From: Clostridiales bacterium
GTDB taxonomy: Bacteria > Bacillota > Clostridia > Oscillospirales > Butyricicoccaceae
DNA: 64,000 nucleotides
Assembly: GCA_019421385.1 (NCBI GenBank)
Contig: JAHZFK010000006.1
Location: 1 to 64,000 of the forward strand
Direction: 5' to 3'
In this document: positions 52,187 to 61,996 of the stretch, piece after piece
How positions within the stretch are numbered: position 1 is the stretch's first letter
Layout: each line of letters begins with the position of its first letter
Translations under genes and position numbers: made by a program
Notes under the pieces: generated by a model
Databases searched by the model: none
The model's input: the letters and a program-made list of their open reading frames with translations, nothing else
Told to the model about the DNA's origin: nothing

Positions 52187-53132
52187 GGTACTGCTCCTGC
52201 GCGGTGGCAAGGATGGCCACCTTGGCCTCCTCCATGCCGCAGTCAAAGCTTGCGCCGCCCGCGCGGATGTGTCCGCCGCCGCCGCACTTCTTGCAGATCG
52301 CGGATGCGTCCATTTCCTTGGTCGTGCGCACGGACGCCTTGACCGTACCGTCCTTGTTCTCGGTCAGCGTAATGCCGATCTGCACGCCCTCGATCTGCCG
52401 CGTGAGCGACGCGATCGAGTCCAGATCGTCCATATCCGCGCCCGTGCGGTCAATATCAGCGCGCCACAGCAGCGCGACCGCGATCGCGCCGTCCTCATAG
52501 AACTCCATCGTATCAAAGATGATACGTTCCATCTGGAAGCGCGGCATGGTCTTGGTCTCAAACAGCGCGCGGTTGATCTCGCCGCCGTCGATACCCGCGG
52601 TCAGACAGGCCGCCGCGACCGCATGGGTGTGCGCGGTCGTGTTGGAGAACTTAAAGCAGCCCGTATCGGTCGAAACACCGATATAAACGCACTCGGCAAT
52701 ATCGGTCGTAAACTTCGCGCCAAGCGCCATGATCACGTCATACAGCACCTCGGCACATGCGCCTGCATCCGGCCGGACGAGGTTTTTGCTACCGAAACCG
52801 ATGTTCGAGCGGTGGTGGTCGATCACCAGATCGACTTTGCCCTTGTAGGCTTCCGCCGTATCGGGGAACAGCTTTTCCTCCGCAATGTCGGTGGACACCA
52901 CAAACTGCGGCTGGAACTCCTCCGGCGGATAGCACGGCACGATCAGCGGCGCATAGCGCTTGGTGATCTCGGGATTTTCCAGAATATACGCCGTTTTGCC
53001 GATCTGCCGCAGCGCACGGCACAGCGCGCCCGCGCAGCCTGCCGTGTCGCCATCCGGGCGGCGATGGGTCAGGATGAGAATGTCGTTTGCGCCTTGCAGC
53101 GCCGCGGCAGCGCCCGCAACGTCCACGGTCAT
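52173..53132 (-). CDS. nrnA: DHH/DHHA1 phosphoesterase, NrnA-type nanoRNase / pAp phosphatase
   Basis: 319 aa. DHH domain with ILTHRRPDGDTAGCAGAL, STDIAEE and IDHHRSNIGFG, then a DHHA1 domain with GGGGHIRAGGASFDC. It degrades short oligonucleotides, and some also hydrolyse pAp or cyclic dinucleotide products. It starts inside the stop of rbfA (ATGA). Confidence 0.92.
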   Translation of the reverse strand: MTVDVAGAAAALQGANDILILTHRRPDGDTAGCAGALCRALRQIGKTAYILENPEITKRYAPLIVPCYPPEEFQPQFVVSTDIAEEKLFPDTAEAYKGKVDLVIDHHRSNIGFGSKNLVRPDAGACAEVLYDVIMALGAKFTTDIAECVYIGVSTDTGCFKFSNTTAHTHAVAAACLTAGIDGGEINRALFETKTMPRFQMERIIFDTMEFYEDGAIAVALLWRADIDRTGADMDDLDSIASLTRQIEGVQIGITLTENKDGTVKASVRTTKEMDASAICKKCGGGGHIRAGGASFDCGMEEAKVAILATAQEQYHAAK

Positions 53133-53506
53133 TCCTCGTCCTCCCCTCCGAGCTTGCCATCGTTTTTCAGTTCGTGCAGCATTTCCGAAATGTGCGCGCC
53201 GTGGGTGATCGAGTTATCCAGCTCGAATACCAGCTCGGGCGCATAGCGCAGCTGCACCTTATGGCCCACCTCGCGCCGCAGCCAGCCCGCGGCGGATTTC
53301 AAGCCCTTCATGACCTCTTTGGCCTGCGCTTCGCTGCCCAGCACCGAGATAAAGCACTTCGCATAGCGCAGATCGTTCGTGACCTCGCAGTGCACGACCG
53401 ACACCAGCCCGTTCTGCACGCGCGGGTCCTTGACCGAACGCATGGCCTCGGCCAGCGCCTTCATCACTTCTTCCGAAATACGGTCGATTCGTGTAGACAT
53501 GTTCAC
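53129..53506 (-). CDS. rbfA: 30S ribosome-binding factor A
   Basis: 125-aa KH-like 30S maturation factor: RIDRISEEVMKALAEAM, VKDPRVQNGLVSVVHCEVTNDLRYAKCFISVLG and the C-terminal LRYAPELVFELDNSITHGAHISEML are characteristic. AGGAGGAGTG precedes the ATG. Between it and infB lies a 300-nt cluster of palindromes. Confidence 0.94.
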   Translation of the reverse strand: MNMSTRIDRISEEVMKALAEAMRSVKDPRVQNGLVSVVHCEVTNDLRYAKCFISVLGSEAQAKEVMKGLKSAAGWLRREVGHKVQLRYAPELVFELDNSITHGAHISEMLHELKNDGKLGGEDEE

Positions 53507-53810
53507 TCCTCCTTTGCGAGGGATGGGTAAATATGCGGTGCACCGCAGCGTACCGCAATTCTAATTTTTTATGCAAGACGAGCTTTGCCCGGCTTGCATA
53601 CCGGGGTACAAAACCGAGGCAAAGCCCCGGTTTTGTAAAATTCTGATTGCTTCCGCACCAGCGGAAGCGCAAAAAGCCGCGACACGTGCGTGGCTTTTTG
53701 CACCAGTGCGGCAAAAGTTTCGCGTGTCGGAACTTTTGCCGCCCGTGCTGTGTCCGTGTCCCACACGGCACAGCGCCCTCGTTTGAAAGCGTGCTTTCAA
53801 ACGAAACCCT
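53507..53810. repeat. Cluster of adjacent palindromes between rbfA and infB
   Basis: Eight successive palindromes with different arms: TGCGGTGCACCGCA (53535-53548); TATGCAAG / CTTGCATA (53570-53600) with loop core CGAGCTTTGCCCG; ACAAAACCG / CGGTTTTGT (53608-53636); GCTTCCGC / GCGGAAGC (53649-53668); CAAAAAGCC / GGCTTTTTG (53670-53700); GGCAAAAGTT / AACTTTTGCC (53710-53740); GTGC...GCAC (53745-53771); CGTTTGAAAGC / GCTTTCAAACG (53780-53803). No gene is supported. Related units lie at 56161-56337 and 61997-62154. Confidence 0.7.
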
Positions 53811-56144
53811 TTATTGCTTTACTTCTTCCATCACGAAGCACTCAATGATATCCTTTTCCTTGATATCATTGTAGTTCTCGATGCTCATGCCGCACTCATA
53901 GCCGGAGGCGACTTCCTTGACATCGTCCTTGAAGCGCTTGAGGGTATTGAGGTGGCCTTCGTGGAACACGATACCGTCACGCACCACGCGCACCTCTGCG
54001 TTGCGCTGGATCTTGCCGTCCTGCACATAGCAGCCGGCAACCGCGCCCGCGCCGGTAATCTTGAACACCTGACGCACCTCGGCATGGCCGAGCACGACTT
54101 CCTTGAACTTCGGCTCGAGCATACCCTTCATGGCCTGCTCCATTTCCTCGATCGCATCATAAATGACGCGGTACATACGCATATCCACGCCCTGCTGTGC
54201 CGCAGAGTCGGTGGCGGTGCGGTCAGGACGCACGTTGAAGCCGACGATGATCGCGCCGGATGCCGCAGCAAGCATAACGTCGGACTCGTTGATCGCACCG
54301 ACTGCGCCGTGGATGACCTTGACGCGCACTTCCTCGTTGGTGAGCTTTTCGAGCGAAGAACGGATCGCCTCGACCGAGCCCTGCACGTCGGCCTTGACGA
54401 TGATGTTCAGTTCCTTCATCTCGCCTTCCTGAATGGAAGCAAACAGGTTATCCAGCGTGACCTTGTGGAACTGCTTGTTGCGTTCTTCCTTCTCCTTATC
54501 CTTGCGCTGCTCAACCAGTTCGCGCGCCATCTTCTCGTCGTCAACCGCGTCGAAGATATCGCCCGCGCCCGGCACCTCAGCCAGACCGATAATCTCAACC
54601 GGAACGGACGGGCCGGCCTCCTGAATCTTCTTGCCATCATCGTTGGTCATCGCGCGCACACGGCCGACCGCCGTGCCTGCAATGACCGTATCGCCTGCAT
54701 GCAGCGTACCATTCTGCACGAGCAGCGTCGCCACTGGGCCGCGGCCCTTATCGAGCTTCGCCTCGATGACTGTACCGTGAGCCTTGCGGTTCGGGTTTGC
54801 CTTGAGGTCAGCCACTTCCGCGGTCAGCAGCACCATTTCGAGCAGGTTCTCAATGCCCTTACCGAACTTTGCCGAGATCTGGCACACAATCGTGTCGCCG
54901 CCCCACTCTTCGGGCACGATCTCGTACTCGGTCAGCTGCTGGAGCACGCGATCCGGGTTTGCGCCCTGCTTGTCGATCTTGTTGACCGCCACGATGATCG
55001 GCACGTTTGCCGCCTTGGCGTGGTTGATCGCCTCGATGGTCTGCGGCATCACGCCGTCGTCCGCCGCAACGACCAGAATGGCAATATCGGTGACCTGTGC
55101 GCCGCGGGCACGCATGGAGGTGAACGCCGCATGGCCCGGGGTATCGAGGAAGGTGATCGGCTTGCCGTCGACCGCAACGCGGTATGCGCCGATGTGCTGG
55201 GTGATGCCGCCGGCCTCGCCCTCGGTCACCTTTGTCTTACGGATAGCGTCGAGCAGGCTGGTCTTGCCGTGGTCAACGTGACCCATAACAACGACGACCG
55301 GATCGCGGGGCAGCAGTTCGTCCTCGCTGTCCTCGTGCTCGTCAAACAGGCGCTCCTCGATCGTGACGTGTACTTCCTTCTCGACCTTGCAGCCCATTTC
55401 CTCTGCCACGATCGCCGCGGTATCAAAGTCGATGATTTCGGAGATAGACGCCATGACGCCCAGCTTGATGAGACCCTTGATGACGTCCGCTGCGGTGCGC
55501 TTCATACGGGAAGCCAGCTCACCGACCGAAATTTCGTCCGGGATCATGACCTTGACCGGGATCTTCTTGAGCGCCGCCATCTGCTGCTGACGCTGCAGGC
55601 GCTTCATCTTCTCCTGCTCTTCCTGACGGCGCTTATTGCCGAAGGGCTTGGAGCGCTGGTCGGACTTCTTGGTCAGCTTCTGCTTTTTCTGGCCGCGGGA
55701 TTCCATGCGCTCGGCCTTCGCGTCAACCAGCTTATCGACATGGTCGTCATACTTGGCAAGGTTGACGTCGCCAGTGCCGCGGGTGTCGATGCGGTGCACC
55801 TGCTTGACCTTGGACGAAGCGGGCTGCGCCGGCTTTTCGCTTTCCGGTTTGGCTTCTTTGGCTGCATTTGCATCCTTCTGCGCATCCGCTGCCGGCTTCT
55901 CTTCCTTTTCCGCCTTGGCGGACGCGCCGGACGACGCCTGATTGTTCAGCACCTGCTCCAGGTCAGCGACCTGATGATGCTGCGTCATATATTCAAAAAT
56001 GACGCTCAGTTCCTCATCGCCGAGCACCTGCATGTGGTTTTTGGGGGTCGTGCAGTACTCGGTCAGGATCTCGGTGATCTCCTTGGTGGATGCGCCGAAA
56101 TCCTTTGCGACCTCGTGCACCCGATATTTATTCTCTATTGCCAT
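53811..56144 (-). CDS. infB: Translation initiation factor IF-2
   Basis: 777 aa. N-terminal IF2_N helices ([24 protein letters not shown]), an Ala/Lys/Glu-rich linker (residues about 75-180), a second IF2_N unit, then the GTPase domain with G1 [10 protein letters not shown]2/G3 [16 protein letters not shown] and G4 NKID, and the two C-terminal beta-barrel domains. ATG at 56144 is chosen because GGAGGAG lies 6 nt upstream. Palindrome clusters flank it on both sides. Confidence 0.96.
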   Translation of the reverse strand: MAIENKYRVHEVAKDFGASTKEITEILTEYCTTPKNHMQVLGDEELSVIFEYMTQHHQVADLEQVLNNQASSGASAKAEKEEKPAADAQKDANAAKEAKPESEKPAQPASSKVKQVHRIDTRGTGDVNLAKYDDHVDKLVDAKAERMESRGQKKQKLTKKSDQRSKPFGNKRRQEEQEKMKRLQRQQQMAALKKIPVKVMIPDEISVGELASRMKRTAADVIKGLIKLGVMASISEIIDFDTAAIVAEEMGCKVEKEVHVTIEERLFDEHEDSEDELLPRDPVVVVMGHVDHGKTSLLDAIRKTKVTEGEAGGITQHIGAYRVAVDGKPITFLDTPGHAAFTSMRARGAQVTDIAILVVAADDGVMPQTIEAINHAKAANVPIIVAVNKIDKQGANPDRVLQQLTEYEIVPEEWGGDTIVCQISAKFGKGIENLLEMVLLTAEVADLKANPNRKAHGTVIEAKLDKGRGPVATLLVQNGTLHAGDTVIAGTAVGRVRAMTNDDGKKIQEAGPSVPVEIIGLAEVPGAGDIFDAVDDEKMARELVEQRKDKEKEERNKQFHKVTLDNLFASIQEGEMKELNIIVKADVQGSVEAIRSSLEKLTNEEVRVKVIHGAVGAINESDVMLAAASGAIIVGFNVRPDRTATDSAAQQGVDMRMYRVIYDAIEEMEQAMKGMLEPKFKEVVLGHAEVRQVFKITGAGAVAGCYVQDGKIQRNAEVRVVRDGIVFHEGHLNTLKRFKDDVKEVASGYECGMSIENYNDIKEKDIIECFVMEEVKQ

Positions 56145-56160
56145 GGGCAACTCCTCCTTA

Positions 56161-56337
56161 TCGAAATTTCGATTGAAAGCACGCTTTCAATCGAGTTAGA
56201 TGCGCCGCGCAACGCGCGGACACATCTTCTGCGCAGTTTTGCGCGTCGCTTCGCGGCACACAAAACTGCTTTCTTGTATCAAAACCGTGATACATGCTCC
56301 CGGTTTTGATGGCAAACACCGCGCTGCGGGGTTTGCC
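56161..56337. repeat. Cluster of adjacent palindromes upstream of infB
   Basis: Successive palindromes: TCGAAATTTCGA (56161-56172); CGATTGAAAGC / GCTTTCAATCG (56170-56193); a nested CCGCGC / GCGCGG stem inside AGATG / CATCT (56198-56226); GCAGTTTTG / CAAAACTGC (56233-56269); ATCAAAACCG / CGGTTTTGAT (56278-56310); GGCAAAC / GTTTGCC (56311-56337). The second and fifth share arms with units in the cluster on the other side of infB. Confidence 0.68.
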
Positions 56338-56342
56338 TATTT

Positions 56343-56906
56343 CTATACGCGCTTTGCGCGTTTGTTTTCGCTCGGTTTGCGCTGCAAGGCCGGACGCGTC
56401 TGGCGCTTACCGGTTGTGCTGCGCGGCGAGACTGTGCGTTTGCGCTGCTCCGATTTGTGCGGCTCTCTTGCCGAAGCGGATGGTTTTTCCTCCGTCGGCT
56501 GCGCGTCCCGGCTGCGGGGCTTCTTCTTGCCCTTGCGGGATTGGATACGCACATTCTTTTCCTCCAACTGTGCAGCAACCGCTGCATATTCCGGATGCTG
56601 CGCGGCCAGCTTGCCGATGGCCGCCGCCGCCATGCCGATATCGCTCAGGGCGCACACGGCGCAGCCATTTTTGCCGATCGCCGCGCCAAGCGTCTCCTTA
56701 TCATGCGGCAGGGTGATGCACGGTATGCTCACCCGCGCGGCATACAGCGCCGCTTTTTTCGCCGTGCTTTCGCCCGCATCCGCCGCGACCAGCACACAGC
56801 GCGCTTTGTGCTCCGCACAGAGCTGGCGCACCAGCTCATCACCAAACGCCAGCTTGCCGGCGCGCCGCGCCAGCCCCAGCATACCGAGACAGGGATCACT
56901 CGCCAT
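56343..56906 (-). CDS. ylxQ: L7Ae/L30e-like RNA-binding protein YlxQ with a basic tail
   Basis: 187 aa. Residues 1-105 are a ribosomal L7Ae-type fold (MLGLARRAGKLAFGDELVRQL, CVLVAADAGESTAKKAALYAA, CITLPHDKETLGAAIGKNGCAVCAL). The last 70 residues are a Lys/Arg/Ser-rich tail (RKGKKKPRSRDAQ...KRAKRV), longer than in B. subtilis YlxQ (about 100 aa). It overlaps ylxR by 11 nt. ATG at 56906 has GGAGG at the right spacing. Confidence 0.9.
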   Translation of the reverse strand: MASDPCLGMLGLARRAGKLAFGDELVRQLCAEHKARCVLVAADAGESTAKKAALYAARVSIPCITLPHDKETLGAAIGKNGCAVCALSDIGMAAAAIGKLAAQHPEYAAVAAQLEEKNVRIQSRKGKKKPRSRDAQPTEEKPSASAREPHKSEQRKRTVSPRSTTGKRQTRPALQRKPSENKRAKRV

Positions 56907-57177
56907 GCGCACCCTCCTGTTCCATCTGCTGTTCCAGCTGGTCGTAAACCTCTTCCGGCACCGTCACGGACAGCGCACGCTCAATCGCGCGGCTCTTGCG
57001 CGCTTTTTTCAGACAGTCCGCCTTACCGCACAGATACGCGCCGCGTCCGGGCGCTTTGCCCTTGAAGTCGAGCGCGATCTCGCCCTCGGGCGAACGCACC
57101 ACGCGGATCAGCTCGCGCTTGGGAAAATGCTCGCGGCAGCCAAGGCATTGCCGCATGGGGATTTTCTTCTGCACCAT
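56896..57177 (-). CDS. ylxR: YlxR (RnpM) RNA-binding protein
   Basis: 93 aa. Core MRQCLGCREHFPKRELIRVVRSPEG, then DFKGKAPGRGAYLCGKADCLKKARK with cysteines near the C-terminus. In B. subtilis this protein binds RNase P RNA. Position between nusA and ylxQ is conserved in Firmicutes. The start MVQKKIP at 57177 is supported by a purine-rich leader; an upstream in-frame start is also possible. Confidence 0.93.
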   Translation of the reverse strand: MVQKKIPMRQCLGCREHFPKRELIRVVRSPEGEIALDFKGKAPGRGAYLCGKADCLKKARKSRAIERALSVTVPEEVYDQLEQQMEQEGAHGE

Positions 57178-57199
57178 ATTCTGCCGCACCCCCGGAATG

Positions 57200-58273
57200 T
57201 TATTCGCCCTGAGATGCGGGAGCGATATCGATCTTGCAGCCGGTCAATTTCGCGGCAAGACGTGCGTTCTGGCCTTCCTTGCCGATGGCCAGCGACAGCT
57301 GATCGTCTGGCACAATCACGCGGCAGGACTTGTTGTCCGCCTGCATGGTCGCGGAGATGACGTCCGCCGGAGCGAGCGCCGCGGAAACAAACTGCGCGGT
57401 GTCCTCGTTCCACTTGATGATGTCGATTTTCTCGCCGTTCAACTCGCCCGTGATGTTGGCCACACGTGCGCCGCGCGTACCGACGCATGCGCCGATCGGA
57501 TCGACGTTTTCATCGTGGGACACGACCGCGATCTTGGTACGGTTGCCCGCCTCACGCGCAATGCTCTTGACCTCGACCACACCGGAATGAATTTCCGGCA
57601 CTTCCAGCTCAAACAGGCGCTTGACCAGACCCGGATGCGTGCGGGACACGACCACCTGCGGGCCGCGCGTGCCGCGGCGCACCTCGATCAGGTAAACCTT
57701 GATGCGCTGACCTTCGGTCAGCTTCTCGCCGCGCACCTGCTCGGACGCGGACAGAACGGCTTCGCTCTTCTCGCCGCCGGAAACCACATCCAGATACGCA
57801 TTGCCCGAGCGCGGGTCGATGCGGGCGATCACGCCGGTCAGGATCTCATGCTCCTTGCTCTCAAACTCGGAGATCACCATGCCGCGCTCCGCCTCGCGGA
57901 TGCCCTGAATGATGACCTGCTTTGCCGTCTGCGCCGCGATGCGGCCGAACGACTTGGTCGGGATATCAATGTCGATGATGTCGCCCACCATCGGGTTTTT
58001 CTTGTATTCCATGGCCTCTTCGAGCGTGATCTCCTCATACGGCTCGTAGAGATCCTCCGCGCGGACAACCGTCTTGCGCACATACATGCGGATGGTTTTC
58101 TTGTCACGGTCCGGCTCGACGAATACGTTATCCGTCATGCCGTCGTTGTCGCGTTTGTATGCGGTAATGAGCGCCTGTCCCACGCGGTCCAGCATATAGT
58201 CCACCGGGATGCCTTTTTCCTTTTCGAGCTGCTCCAGCGCGTCAAAAAATTCTGCGTTCACCATTTTTTCCAA
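57200..58273 (-). CDS. nusA: Transcription termination/antitermination factor NusA
   Basis: 357 aa. N-terminal RNAP-binding domain (NAEFFDALEQLEKEKGIPVDYMLDRV), S1 domain with GVIARIDPRSGNAYLDVVSGGEK and VYLIEVRRGTRGPQVVVSRTHPGLVKRLFELEVPE, KH1 (GACVGTRGARVANI) and KH2 (LSLAIGKEGQNARLAAKLTGCKIDI). The C-terminal acidic repeats of E. coli NusA are missing, as in other Firmicutes. Probable start is TTG at 58273, which has GGAG at 5 nt; ATG at 58264 is the alternative. Confidence 0.95.
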   Translation of the reverse strand: MEKMVNAEFFDALEQLEKEKGIPVDYMLDRVGQALITAYKRDNDGMTDNVFVEPDRDKKTIRMYVRKTVVRAEDLYEPYEEITLEEAMEYKKNPMVGDIIDIDIPTKSFGRIAAQTAKQVIIQGIREAERGMVISEFESKEHEILTGVIARIDPRSGNAYLDVVSGGEKSEAVLSASEQVRGEKLTEGQRIKVYLIEVRRGTRGPQVVVSRTHPGLVKRLFELEVPEIHSGVVEVKSIAREAGNRTKIAVVSHDENVDPIGACVGTRGARVANITGELNGEKIDIIKWNEDTAQFVSAALAPADVISATMQADNKSCRVIVPDDQLSLAIGKEGQNARLAAKLTGCKIDIAPASQGE

Positions 58274-58286
58274 TCAAACTCCTTAC

Positions 58287-58751
58287 TTATATCTCGACCG
58301 CGAGCCGTACTGCGGCAATATCCGCCGGCTCATAAACTGTGCGCTGTCCGCCGACTTCCAACGTCACATTGCCGTTTTCGTAGGCAACCAGTGTGCCTTC
58401 GACCTGCTTTGCGCCGTTCACCGGTTTGTAAAAGCCAACCTCGACCGTGTGGCCCAAAAATGCCGCGAAATGTTCGGGCTTTTTCAGCCGCCGCGACAGC
58501 CCCGCCGAAGATACGCACAGCGTATAGGACGGCATGCTGTCAAATTCCTTTTCGTCGAGCATCGGGTCAAGCGCGCGCGAAACCTGCTCGCACTGGTCGA
58601 TGTTCACGCCGTCCGGATGGTCGACGGTGACGGTCAGCATATACTGTCCGCCTTCCTTTTCAAATTCCACGTCCCACAGGGAAACGCCAGCCTGTTCACA
58701 GAGCGGCCGGACCAGTTCCTCCACGCGGGCGACGATCTGCTTTGCCTGCAA
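58287..58751 (-). CDS. rimP: Ribosome maturation factor RimP
   Basis: 154 aa. N-terminal half with ARVEELVRPLCEQAGVSLWDVEFEKEGGQYMLTVTVD and the conserved CEQVSRALDPMLDE, then SSAGLSRRLKKPEHFAAFLGHTVEV. It assists 30S assembly. TTG at 58751 is chosen because GAAGGAGGG precedes it by 6 nt. First gene of the rimP-nusA-infB operon. Confidence 0.93.
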   Translation of the reverse strand: MQAKQIVARVEELVRPLCEQAGVSLWDVEFEKEGGQYMLTVTVDHPDGVNIDQCEQVSRALDPMLDEKEFDSMPSYTLCVSSAGLSRRLKKPEHFAAFLGHTVEVGFYKPVNGAKQVEGTLVAYENGNVTLEVGGQRTVYEPADIAAVRLAVEI

Positions 58752-58787
58752 AGCCGTCCCTCCTTCAAAAAAATACTCCAAGCAAAG

Positions 58788-58817
58788 CGTAAGGAGTGGC
58801 TTTCGCCACTCCTTACG
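58788..58817 (-). promoter_or_regulatory. GNRA-capped hairpin in the rimP-nusA operon leader
   Basis: Perfect 13-bp stem CGTAAGGAGTGGC / GCCACTCCTTACG with a GAAA loop on the minus strand, between the promoter and the rimP start. No T run follows. One arm holds an AAGGAG motif. It may stabilise or attenuate the mRNA. Confidence 0.6.
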
Positions 58818-58841
58818 GTTACTTTCTTACTGAACGTGCTT

Positions 58842-58870
58842 AGTATATCACGTTTTCCATGTAAATGCAA
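58842..58870 (-). promoter_or_regulatory. Sigma-A promoter of the rimP-nusA-infB operon
   Basis: Minus strand: TTGCAT (58865-58870), 17-nt spacer, TATACT (58842-58847), giving a leader of about 85 nt. Confidence 0.8.
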
Positions 58871-58937
58871 GGCATTTTCGTGCAGAAAACGTGTTTTTTC
58901 TAAAATTTGTTGATTGCTGCCCGTTCCACCGGTATGA

Positions 58938-58978
58938 AAAAAGGTTATCCAGTAAGCACGCTACTGGATAACCTTTTT
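58938..58978 (-). terminator. Terminator of the ribosomal operon after rplQ
   Basis: Perfect 17-bp stem AAAAAGGTTATCCAGTA / TACTGGATAACCTTTTT with a 7-nt loop, directly downstream of rplQ on the minus strand; the arm ends in T5. Confidence 0.92.
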
Positions 58979-58991
58979 GGAAAAGCAGTCT

Positions 58992-59336
58992 TTACTTGAC
59001 CAGCTCGATGATCGCCATTTCGGCAGCGTCGCCGCGGCGGGGACCGGTCTTGATGATGCGGGTGTAGCCGCCGTTACGGCTTGCATACTCCGGCGCGATC
59101 TCAGAGAACAGCTTTGCGACAACAGCTTCCTTGGTGATGAAAGCCATCGCCTGACGGCGGGAAGCCAGCGTGTTCTTCTTGCCAAGGGTAATCATCTTCT
59201 CAGTCAGCGGGCCGACTTCCTTGGCGCGGGCAACGGTGGTCTCAACCTTGCCGTTCTCCAGCAGGTAGGTCACCATCGCACGCAGCATAGCCATACGGTG
59301 GTCCGTCGGACGGCCGAGCTTGCGATTGTTAGCCAT
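58992..59336 (-). CDS. rplQ: Ribosomal protein bL17
   Basis: 114 aa. [35 protein letters not shown] is diagnostic; full length and intact. GGAGGTAAAC precedes the ATG. Last gene of the alpha operon, followed by a very strong terminator. Confidence 0.97.
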   Translation of the reverse strand: MANNRKLGRPTDHRMAMLRAMVTYLLENGKVETTVARAKEVGPLTEKMITLGKKNTLASRRQAMAFITKEAVVAKLFSEIAPEYASRNGGYTRIIKTGPRRGDAAEMAIIELVK

Positions 59337-59438
59337 TCGTGTTTACCTCCAAAATAAAGTAAAGGCGGCGGCGCGGCTTATCGTGCCGCCGCGTTGTGGT
59401 TCTTGTCATGAACCGGTGCAGTCATGCAGCCGCCCGGA

Positions 59439-60386
59439 TCATTCCTCGGACTTGGCCAGATGCAGGCCCATGGCCTCCAGCTTGCCGATAACCTCTTCGA
59501 GCGACTTGCGGCCCAGGTTGCGGACCTTCATCATGTCCTCTTCGGAAGTGTTGATCAGATCTTCTACAGTGTTGATGCCTGCGCGCTTGAGGCAGTTGAA
59601 CGAACGCACGGAGAAGTCCAGCTCCTCAATGGTCATTTCAAGCACCTTATCGTGCTGCGCTTCGGCCTTCTCTACAACCGTGGACTTGGAGCCGATCTCC
59701 TCGGACAGGTCGACGAACAGGTCGAGGTGGTCGCGCAGGACCTTCGCGCCGAGCGAAACTGCGTCGCGCGCGGTGATCGTGCCATCGGTCCATACCTCGA
59801 GCGTGAGTTTATCATAGTCGGTCAGGTCGCGCACACGGGTGTTTTCCACCGTATAGTTGACCTTATAGACCGGCGTGTAGATCGAATCCACCGGAATGAC
59901 CCCGATGGAGGTCTGATGCTGCTTATTCTTCTCCGCCGGGACATAGCCGCGGCCGGAAGTCAGCGTGATCTCCATGGACAGACGCGCGTCGCTCATCAGG
60001 GTGGCGATGTGCATGTCGGGATTGAGAATCTCAACCTCGCCGTCGGCATGGATATCACCGGCATTGACCTCGCCCTCACCGGCGGCCTCGATGTAGACCG
60101 TCTTGGGGCCGTCGCAGTGCAGCTTGGCAATGATGCCCTTGATGTTCAGCACGATCTCGGTAACGTCTTCCTTAACGCCCGGAATGGTGGAGAACTCATG
60201 CTGCACGCCGGCGATCTTGATGCTCGACGCTGCCGTACCGGGCAGCGAGGAGAGCAGAATGCGGCGCAGGGAGTTGCCCAGCGTGGTGCCATATCCGCGT
60301 TCCAGCGGCTCTACGACGAACTTACCGTAAGAACCGTCCTCAGCGAGCTGTTCACAGTCAATGCGCGGCTTTTCGATTTCGATCAT
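59439..60386 (-). CDS. rpoA: RNA polymerase alpha subunit
   Basis: 315 aa. N-terminal dimerisation domain with [28 protein letters not shown], and C-terminal domain with [40 protein letters not shown] that contacts UP elements. ATG at 60386 follows GAAGGAGGG; the upstream in-frame codons are leader. Confidence 0.97.
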   Translation of the reverse strand: MIEIEKPRIDCEQLAEDGSYGKFVVEPLERGYGTTLGNSLRRILLSSLPGTAASSIKIAGVQHEFSTIPGVKEDVTEIVLNIKGIIAKLHCDGPKTVYIEAAGEGEVNAGDIHADGEVEILNPDMHIATLMSDARLSMEITLTSGRGYVPAEKNKQHQTSIGVIPVDSIYTPVYKVNYTVENTRVRDLTDYDKLTLEVWTDGTITARDAVSLGAKVLRDHLDLFVDLSEEIGSKSTVVEKAEAQHDKVLEMTIEELDFSVRSFNCLKRAGINTVEDLINTSEEDMMKVRNLGRKSLEEVIGKLEAMGLHLAKSEE

Positions 60387-60470
60387 TTGGTACCCTCCTT
60401 CACGTTGGTTGGAAACTTTAAGCGGAGCAGGCGAAGCAGACGCCACGCCAGCTCCAAAAGCGAGGGTCTA

Positions 60471-61064
60471 TTATTTCGAGTACAACTCGACGATGAGGTG
60501 CTCTGCAACATCGTAGTCGATGTCATCGCGGGCCGGCATCGCAACGATCTTGCCCTCGAAGGAGTCCTTAGCCTTGTCGATCCACTTCGGGCAAGCCTTC
60601 TTGCCGTTCTCCTCCAGCAGGGTCTTGAACTTGGTGGAGGTGCGGGACTTCTCACGGACAGCAACAACGTCGCCCGGCTTTACCTGATAAGACGGGATGT
60701 TGACGCGCTTGCCGTTAACGGTGAAGTGCGCGTGGTTCACCAGCTGACGCGCCTCGCGGCGGGTGTTGGCAAAGCCCATGCGGAAAACAACGTTGTCCAG
60801 ACGGCGCTCGAGCTCCTGCAGCAGGATCTCACCGGTGATGCCCTGCTTACGCTCTGCCTTCTCGTAGTAAGCATGGAACTGCTTCTCGAGCACGCCGTAG
60901 ATGAATTTTACCTTCTGCTTTTCAGCCAGCTGCATACCGTACTCGGACTGCTTACGGCGGGTCTGCTTGGGCTGACGCTTGGTGGACTTGGAGTAGCCCA
61001 GAACTGCGGGGGAGAGACCAAGCGTCTTGCAGCGCTTGAGAACGGGCTGTGTATTCTTAGCCAT
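60471..61064 (-). CDS. rpsD: Ribosomal protein uS4
   Basis: 197 aa. LKRCKTLGLSPAVLGYSKSTKRQ at the N-terminus without a zinc-binding cysteine set (C- type), S4 RNA-binding domain RLDNVVFRMGFANTRREARQLVNHAHFTVNGKRVN. GAGGAGGAAACC precedes the ATG. Confidence 0.96.
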   Translation of the reverse strand: MAKNTQPVLKRCKTLGLSPAVLGYSKSTKRQPKQTRRKQSEYGMQLAEKQKVKFIYGVLEKQFHAYYEKAERKQGITGEILLQELERRLDNVVFRMGFANTRREARQLVNHAHFTVNGKRVNIPSYQVKPGDVVAVREKSRTSTKFKTLLEENGKKACPKWIDKAKDSFEGKIVAMPARDDIDYDVAEHLIVELYSK

Positions 61065-61083
61065 TTATCGGTTTCCTCCTCTA

Positions 61084-61488
61084 TTAGACTCTTCTTCTCT
61101 TGGGCGGGCGGCAGCCATTGTGCGGGATCGGGGTTACGTCCTTGATCATGGTAACCTCGAGGCCGGCAGCCTGCAGCGCACGGATCGCAGCCTCACGGCC
61201 GGAACCGGGGCCCTTAACGTAAACTTCAACAGTCTTGAGGCCGTGCTCCATCGCAGCGGCAGCAGCGGTCTCAGCCGCGGTCTGCGCAGCAAACGGAGTG
61301 GACTTACGCGAGCCGCGGAAGCCCATTTCGCCGGAGGAAGCCCAGGAAATCGCGTTGCCGTTCAGGTCGGTGATGGTAACGATAGTGTTGTTGAAAGAGG
61401 AACGGATGTGAGCCGCGCCCTTTTCAATGTTCTTGCGCTCGCGGCGGCGCGTACGGGTCGCCGCGCCCTTCTTCTGTACCTTAGCCAT
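61084..61488 (-). CDS. rpsK: Ribosomal protein uS11
   Basis: 134 aa. Core [48 protein letters not shown] and the C-terminal [30 protein letters not shown] precedes the ATG. Confidence 0.97.
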   Translation of the reverse strand: MAKVQKKGAATRTRRRERKNIEKGAAHIRSSFNNTIVTITDLNGNAISWASSGEMGFRGSRKSTPFAAQTAAETAAAAAMEHGLKTVEVYVKGPGSGREAAIRALQAAGLEVTMIKDVTPIPHNGCRPPKRRRV

Positions 61489-61504
61489 TTATACGTTCCC
61501 CTCC

Positions 61505-61873
61505 TTACTTCTTCTTGTTCGCAATGGTCTTCTTCGGGCCCTTGCGGGTACGCGCGTTGGTCTTGGTGCGCTGGCCGCGAACCGGCAGGCCGCGACGGTG
61601 GCGCAGGCCGCGGTAGCAGCCAATTTCAACCAGGCGCTTGATATTCAAACCGATTTCGCGGCGCAGATCGCCCTCGACATTGTAGTCGCGGTCGATCACT
61701 TCACGCAGCTTAGCGGCTTCTTCTTCGGTCAGGTCCTTAACGCGGGTGTCCGGATTGATACCGGTCTTCTTCAGGATCTCGTTGGACGTCTTGCGGCCAA
61801 TGCCGAAGACGTAGGTCAGGCCGATCTCCACGCGCTTCTCGCGGGGAAGGTCAACACCGGCAATACGTGCCAT
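61505..61873 (-). CDS. rpsM: Ribosomal protein uS13
   Basis: 122 aa from [26 protein letters not shown] to the basic tail [28 protein letters not shown] and the [25 protein letters not shown] block are diagnostic. ATG at 61873 is chosen by homology; the upstream in-frame region is the palindrome-rich spacer. Confidence 0.97.
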   Translation of the reverse strand: MARIAGVDLPREKRVEIGLTYVFGIGRKTSNEILKKTGINPDTRVKDLTEEEAAKLREVIDRDYNVEGDLRREIGLNIKRLVEIGCYRGLRHRRGLPVRGQRTKTNARTRKGPKKTIANKKK

Positions 61874-61996
61874 ATTTTCTATAACCTCCGATTTGTTACA
61901 CTGAGGCGTGTTGGCAAACACAGTATAGGGACCGCCTCCGCCCCTGCAGCGCCGCACTCGCCGTGCGTGCTTGTCGTGTTCACGTAAACCATCATC

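Noticed and set aside
53814..56309. 831-codon open frame on the plus strand
   Set aside because: Antisense shadow of infB with His/Leu/Arg-rich low-quality sequence and no family.
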